A stretch of DNA of 64,000 nt. Origin: an uncultured Dysgonomonas sp. GTDB lineage: Bacteria > Bacteroidota > Bacteroidia > Bacteroidales > Dysgonomonadaceae. The position numbers and the translations under genes are program-made. Below the pieces are notes generated by a model, which worked only from the letters and a program-made list of their open reading frames with translations, had not been told where the DNA came from and ran no database searches. The stretch's first letter is position 1, and each line of letters opens with the position of its first letter. This document shows, one piece after another, positions 60,691 to 64,000 of the stretch. The stretch spans positions 62,001 to 126,000 of the forward strand of contig NZ_CAKUOF010000009.1 of assembly GCF_934668725.1 (NCBI RefSeq), read 5' to 3'.

Positions 60691-60739
60691 GGGATAGCCT
60701 ATATGTTCATTCATATAAAAAGGCATATAGGTTTATCCC
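60691..60739 (+). terminator. Hairpin between susC and susD of the second locus
   Basis: GGGATA and CCTATATG (60691-60705) pair with CATATAGG and TATCCC (60724-60739), with a small internal mismatch and an 18-base loop. No T-tract follows; it may lower susD expression relative to susC, or protect the susC message. Confidence 0.5.
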
Positions 60740-60795
60740 CACAAAATATAGGTCAATAATTGTTTTATTAACTAAATAATCGGAGGAATCAATTT

Positions 60796-62481
60796 ATGAG
60801 AATACAATCAATAAAATATATATGGTTAGTAGTTGTTTTGGGAGTTTTATTCTCCTCTTGCCTAGACGATTTGAATACAGAACCCTTGAATAAGAAACAG
60901 CTTCTGAATATAAATGTCTACAAAACAGCCGACGGCTATAAAGGAGTGCTTGCCAAATGCTATGGTTCGCTCATATTAAATGGTCAGGATGGACCTGACA
61001 AAGATGGAGATGTCGGAGGCATGGATACCGGATATAGCGGGTATACACGATCATTATTCTACTTGCAGGAGTGTTCGACGGACGAAATAGTTCTTCACTC
61101 CGGTAGTTCGCAAGGAAGCTGGGATCTTCTGTTTATGAATTGGAATCAATCGACTAAAATTATCAGTTATTCGTATTATCGTCTCTATATGACTATTAAC
61201 TATTGTAATGAGTTTTTACGTGAATCGACTGACAATAATTTGAAAAATAGAGGACTATACGAAGAATTGAAGGATGAAATGCCTTACTATCGGGCTGAAG
61301 CACGTTTTATCCGTGCATATTGCTATAGTATGATTTGTGATTTATATGGATCGGCTCCTTTTGTGGACGAAACTATGACGATAGGTAGTATCCCTAATCA
61401 GGTGACCCGCGAAAATATCTATAACTATGTCGTTGCAGAAACAGAAGCTTTGACTACCGAAATGAAACCGGCAGGTACTAATGAATATGGACGTGTAGAT
61501 CAGGTAGCTGCATGGTTCTTATTGTCTCGTGTATACCTGAATGCAGAAGTATGGGTAGGGAAAAACGAATACGAAAAAGCATATCAATATGCAAAAAAGA
61601 TTATTGACAGCAATACTTATCCACTAGCTTCCGACTATCGTTATATTTTTCTTGCAGATAACAATACATGTAAAGAAATTATATGGAACTTGCCTCAGGA
61701 TGGTGTTAATACCATAAATAGTGCCGGAACAAATTTTATACTTAAAGCTTTGAGTAATGGCGATATGAATGTACACATCGGTCTCTCGAATTCGTGGGGA
61801 AATGCTCGCGTAAAAACACAATTAGTAGATATGTTTACTCCTGCCGATCAGACCTTTGATGTTAACGACCCTTGGGGGGATAATAAAAAAGATAAACGGG
61901 CTCAATTTTATACACCTAAACACACTAAGGAGACCTGGATTGTTGGAAGTAACTTTCAGGCAACCAAATTTGAAAATGGTTATGCTTGTTTAAAGTGGCG
62001 TAATATGACCAAAGACAGGAAAGCTCTGGCGGAGGGAGGTACGACTTATAGTTCGATTGATTATCCGATGTTCCGTACAGCAGATGCCTATTTGATGGCA
62101 GCCGAAGCTATTCTTAGAGGAGCTAGCGGTAGTCGTGCCCAAGCTTTGTCATACGTTAATGAAATCAGAGATAGGGCTTACCTGTCGGGAACTTATGGAA
62201 ATGGAATATCAGGAAGAATAAGTGATAGCCAGTTGACGCTTGATTTTATTATGGATGAACGTGCCCGTGAGTTATACACCGAACTTGTTCGACGTACCGA
62301 TCTTATTCGTTTTGGGAAATTTACCAAAGGCTATAATTGGGATTGGAAAGGAAGTGACGGATCAGCAGGAAATTATATGGGTAAAGATGTTGACAATAAG
62401 TATAACCTGTTTCCTATTCCTCAGGATGAGTTTACAGTTAATCCTTATATTACTCAAAATCCCGATTACATACATAAATAA
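60796..62481 (+). CDS. SusD-like ligand-binding lipoprotein (second locus)
   Basis: 561 residues with a lipoprotein signal (MRIQSIKYIWLVVVLGVLFSSCLDD, Cys 22). SusD landmarks: NTEPLNKKQLLNINVYKTADGYKGVLAKCYGSL (N-terminal domain), YRAEARFIRAYCYSMICDLYGSAPFVDE (TPR helices), ADAYLMAAEAILRG, then DFIMDERARELYTELVRRTDLIRFGKFTKGYNWDWKG and LFPIPQDEFTVNPYITQNPDY. It lies 135 bp after susC, a longer gap than usual, filled by the hairpin at 60691-60739. A terminator follows 54 bp after its stop. Confidence 0.94.
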   Translation: MRIQSIKYIWLVVVLGVLFSSCLDDLNTEPLNKKQLLNINVYKTADGYKGVLAKCYGSLILNGQDGPDKDGDVGGMDTGYSGYTRSLFYLQECSTDEIVLHSGSSQGSWDLLFMNWNQSTKIISYSYYRLYMTINYCNEFLRESTDNNLKNRGLYEELKDEMPYYRAEARFIRAYCYSMICDLYGSAPFVDETMTIGSIPNQVTRENIYNYVVAETEALTTEMKPAGTNEYGRVDQVAAWFLLSRVYLNAEVWVGKNEYEKAYQYAKKIIDSNTYPLASDYRYIFLADNNTCKEIIWNLPQDGVNTINSAGTNFILKALSNGDMNVHIGLSNSWGNARVKTQLVDMFTPADQTFDVNDPWGDNKKDKRAQFYTPKHTKETWIVGSNFQATKFENGYACLKWRNMTKDRKALAEGGTTYSSIDYPMFRTADAYLMAAEAILRGASGSRAQALSYVNEIRDRAYLSGTYGNGISGRISDSQLTLDFIMDERARELYTELVRRTDLIRFGKFTKGYNWDWKGSDGSAGNYMGKDVDNKYNLFPIPQDEFTVNPYITQNPDYIHK

Positions 62482-62535
62482 TACTAAAAACACGATATCT
62501 TTTTTAGGGCGCGTGATGCGTCTGATTCATGTGTG

Positions 62536-62566
62536 AAAAGCTGTCTTGAAAGAATAGGCAGCTTTT
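62536..62566 (+). terminator. Terminator after the second susD
   Basis: Eight-base arms AAAAGCTG (62536-62543) and CAGCTTTT (62559-62566) with a 15-base loop, followed by ATT. Confidence 0.65.
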
Positions 62567-62612
62567 ATTAACGCAATTTGAGAATAAACAGTTTTTGTAA
62601 TTTTTTTAACTT

Positions 62613-62626
62613 AAGGTCTAAGCCTT
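62613..62626 (+). repeat. Copy of the dispersed TAAGGTC palindrome
   Basis: AAGGTCTAAGCCTT, one base shorter than the other copies, preceded by TT to give TTAAGGTC. It lies 18 bp before the phosphatase start, in its sense orientation. Confidence 0.5.
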
Positions 62627-62644
62627 ACTCTTAAAATATAAATA

Positions 62645-63940
62645 ATGAAAATATTAAATCTGAAAAGTACTTGTTTATTATCCATATCATTACTCTTAAG
62701 TGTCAGTTCTCTTTGGGGGCAGACAACAAAAGAGGAAATGTTCGAAACTCCGGAAAAAACAGGCAGTGTTTACTATGCTTATCCTTCTGATGAAATTATA
62801 ACCCAAACTCCTGTACCAAAAGGATACGAACCCTTTTATATCAGCCATTATGGTCGCCATGGATCACGCTATCTGATAAGTGATGATGATTATAAGTGGG
62901 TACTTGATCTTTTAGAAGATGCGAAAAATGCAAATGCACTTACACCTTTGGGTATAGATGCTTATAATCGTTTATCCAAAGTCTGGATAGAAGCCGAAGG
63001 GCATGGAGGCGACCTTTCGCCTTTAGGTGTACGCCAGCAGCGAGGTATTGCAGAACGGATGTACAAGTCGTTTCCTCAGATATTTACCGATAGTGTAAAA
63101 TTGTCGGCACGCTCGACTGTTATTATACGTTGTGTGCTAAGCATGGATGCTTTCAGCGAACGGTTGAAAGAATTTAATCCTACATTGGATATTACTCGCG
63201 AATCGAGTAATAAGTATATGAAGTATCTGAACTATCATACCAATGAGGCATTAGACTTCAGAGCAAAGAATGGCGGAGTATGGCGTGAAGAATACCGTAA
63301 ATTTGAGCAAAGCCATACAAAACCCGACAGACTGGTAAATTCGTTGTTCTCGGATAGTACCTATATTGTAAAAAAAGTAAATCCATTTTCTTTAATGTGG
63401 GCATTGTATTGGATTGCAGGAGATATGCAGAATATAGAAACCAACATATCTTTCTATGACCTGTTTGAGAATCAAGAATTATTCGATTTGTGGCAGTGTG
63501 TAAATTACCGGCATTATGTATGTGATGCAACTTCGTCACAAAACGGGGGAATCATGATGGGAAATGCTAAACCTCTCTTGCGTAATATCCTCGACAGTGC
63601 CAATGAGGTAATCTCTTCGAACAGTAAAGGTGGAACATTTCGTTTCGGACACGATGGTAACCTTATGCCTCTTGCGGCTCTCCTTCATTTGGAGAACTGT
63701 TACAACAGTGTAGCCGATCCTGCTGAGTTTTATAAGGCTTGGAGCGATTTCAAGATTGTGCCTATGGCAGGAAATGTACAAATTGTATTTTTCAGGAAGA
63801 AAGATTCCGATGATATACTGGTTAAATTTCTGCTGCATGAGAATGAAATAACCGTACCACCCATAAAGAGCGATATATTACCATATTATCATTGGAAAGA
63901 TGTGGAAGCTTATTATATATCTCTGCTCGAAAACAAATAA
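62645..63940 (+). CDS. Exported histidine-acid phosphatase (MINPP/phytase-like)
   Basis: 431 residues with a signal peptide (to about 25, SSLWGQ). Histidine phosphatase clade 2: the catalytic motif ISHYGRHGSRYL (RHGxR, His about residue 71) and the proton-donor motif FRFGHDGNLMPLA (HD, His about 335) are both intact. The N-terminus TPVPKGYEPFYISHYGRHG and the overall length match Bacteroides multiple inositol-polyphosphate phosphatases, which remove phosphates from phytate. It follows the second susCD pair after a terminator, so it may be a separate transcript. Substrate is inferred from family. Confidence 0.9.
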   Translation: MKILNLKSTCLLSISLLLSVSSLWGQTTKEEMFETPEKTGSVYYAYPSDEIITQTPVPKGYEPFYISHYGRHGSRYLISDDDYKWVLDLLEDAKNANALTPLGIDAYNRLSKVWIEAEGHGGDLSPLGVRQQRGIAERMYKSFPQIFTDSVKLSARSTVIIRCVLSMDAFSERLKEFNPTLDITRESSNKYMKYLNYHTNEALDFRAKNGGVWREEYRKFEQSHTKPDRLVNSLFSDSTYIVKKVNPFSLMWALYWIAGDMQNIETNISFYDLFENQELFDLWQCVNYRHYVCDATSSQNGGIMMGNAKPLLRNILDSANEVISSNSKGGTFRFGHDGNLMPLAALLHLENCYNSVADPAEFYKAWSDFKIVPMAGNVQIVFFRKKDSDDILVKFLLHENEITVPPIKSDILPYYHWKDVEAYYISLLENK

Positions 63941-63979
63941 TCGAACACACTAACTAATTTCTTAACACAGTATAAAGCT

Positions 63980-64000
63980 ATGCGTATTGTATGGTTTATT
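63980..64000 (+). CDS. Possible start of a further gene (3'-partial)
   Basis: An ATG at 63980 opens a frame (MRIVWFI) that runs to the window edge, 39 bp after the phosphatase stop. It is too short to identify. Confidence 0.25.

Noticed and set aside
62240..62536. 98-codon plus-strand frame overlapping the end of the second susD
   Set aside because: It lies almost wholly inside susD in another frame, and susD has full-length family signatures to its stop.
1..64000. CRISPR arrays, tRNA or rRNA genes, insertion sequences, prophage
   Set aside because: No regularly spaced repeats, cloverleaf-like segments, transposase or phage genes were seen anywhere in the window.

Overview
The window is an AT-rich chromosomal segment of a Bacteroidales bacterium. 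Dysgonomonas or a close relative is my best guess, but this rests on gene content only. The evidence is two SusC/SusD pairs, many Bacteroidetes lipoproteins, an ECF sigma/FecR module, and several exact copies of the Bacteroidetes -7 promoter element TAnnTTTG in intergenic DNA. I saw no rRNA, tRNA, insertion sequence, phage gene or CRISPR array.

Layout. 1-8.9 kb holds housekeeping genes: a partial sugar aminotransferase, a Kup potassium transporter, an ArgE-type deacylase, a flavin-binding NimA-like protein, a phosphodiesterase, and a minus-strand ECF-sigma operon. Next is a three-gene minus operon (DUF438-hemerythrin-PAS, DUF1858/DUF2249, cupin) with a Crp/Fnr-like dyad at about -42. 9.1-12 kb holds one large FAD/Fe-S lactate- or glycolate-type dehydrogenase. 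A gene-free stretch with GTGAC repeats follows, then a DUF4861/short-chain dehydrogenase pair. 14.7-19 kb is a minus-strand operon of an outer-membrane porin with a ProVWX-type glycine-betaine transporter.

19.5-33.3 kb is a beta-glucan utilisation locus. It has a membrane-spanning sensor/HTH regulator divergent from susC, susD, a surface lipoprotein, and GH16, GH3 and GH5 enzymes. Then come hemH, a small membrane protein, and an ECF sigma/FecR/STN module flanked by two paralogous CarboxypepD_reg proteins that lack a TonB barrel. 39.6-41.1 kb holds three small genes (NTF2-like, VOC, AlkD-like).

41.3-48 kb is a complete minus-strand hdrCBA-flxDCBA operon encoding an NADH-dependent, probably electron-bifurcating heterodisulfide-reductase-like complex. 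49.5-55.1 kb is a minus-strand operon of a 66-residue HU-like protein, a TonB receptor, two tandem LytS-type kinases (one has lost its phospho-accepting histidine) and a LytTR response regulator. Its upstream region carries three direct repeats of exactly 21-bp period. 55.2-64 kb holds a GNAT acetyltransferase, a DUF6377-type regulator, a second susCD pair and a histidine-acid phosphatase of the MINPP/phytase type.

The most unusual non-coding signal is a dispersed short palindrome, sense-strand consensus TAAGGTCNNAGACCTW. It occurs in about nine gene-flanking gaps, usually in the same orientation as the neighbouring genes and often overlapping a stop codon. Three copies are embedded in a longer repeat of about 31 bp.
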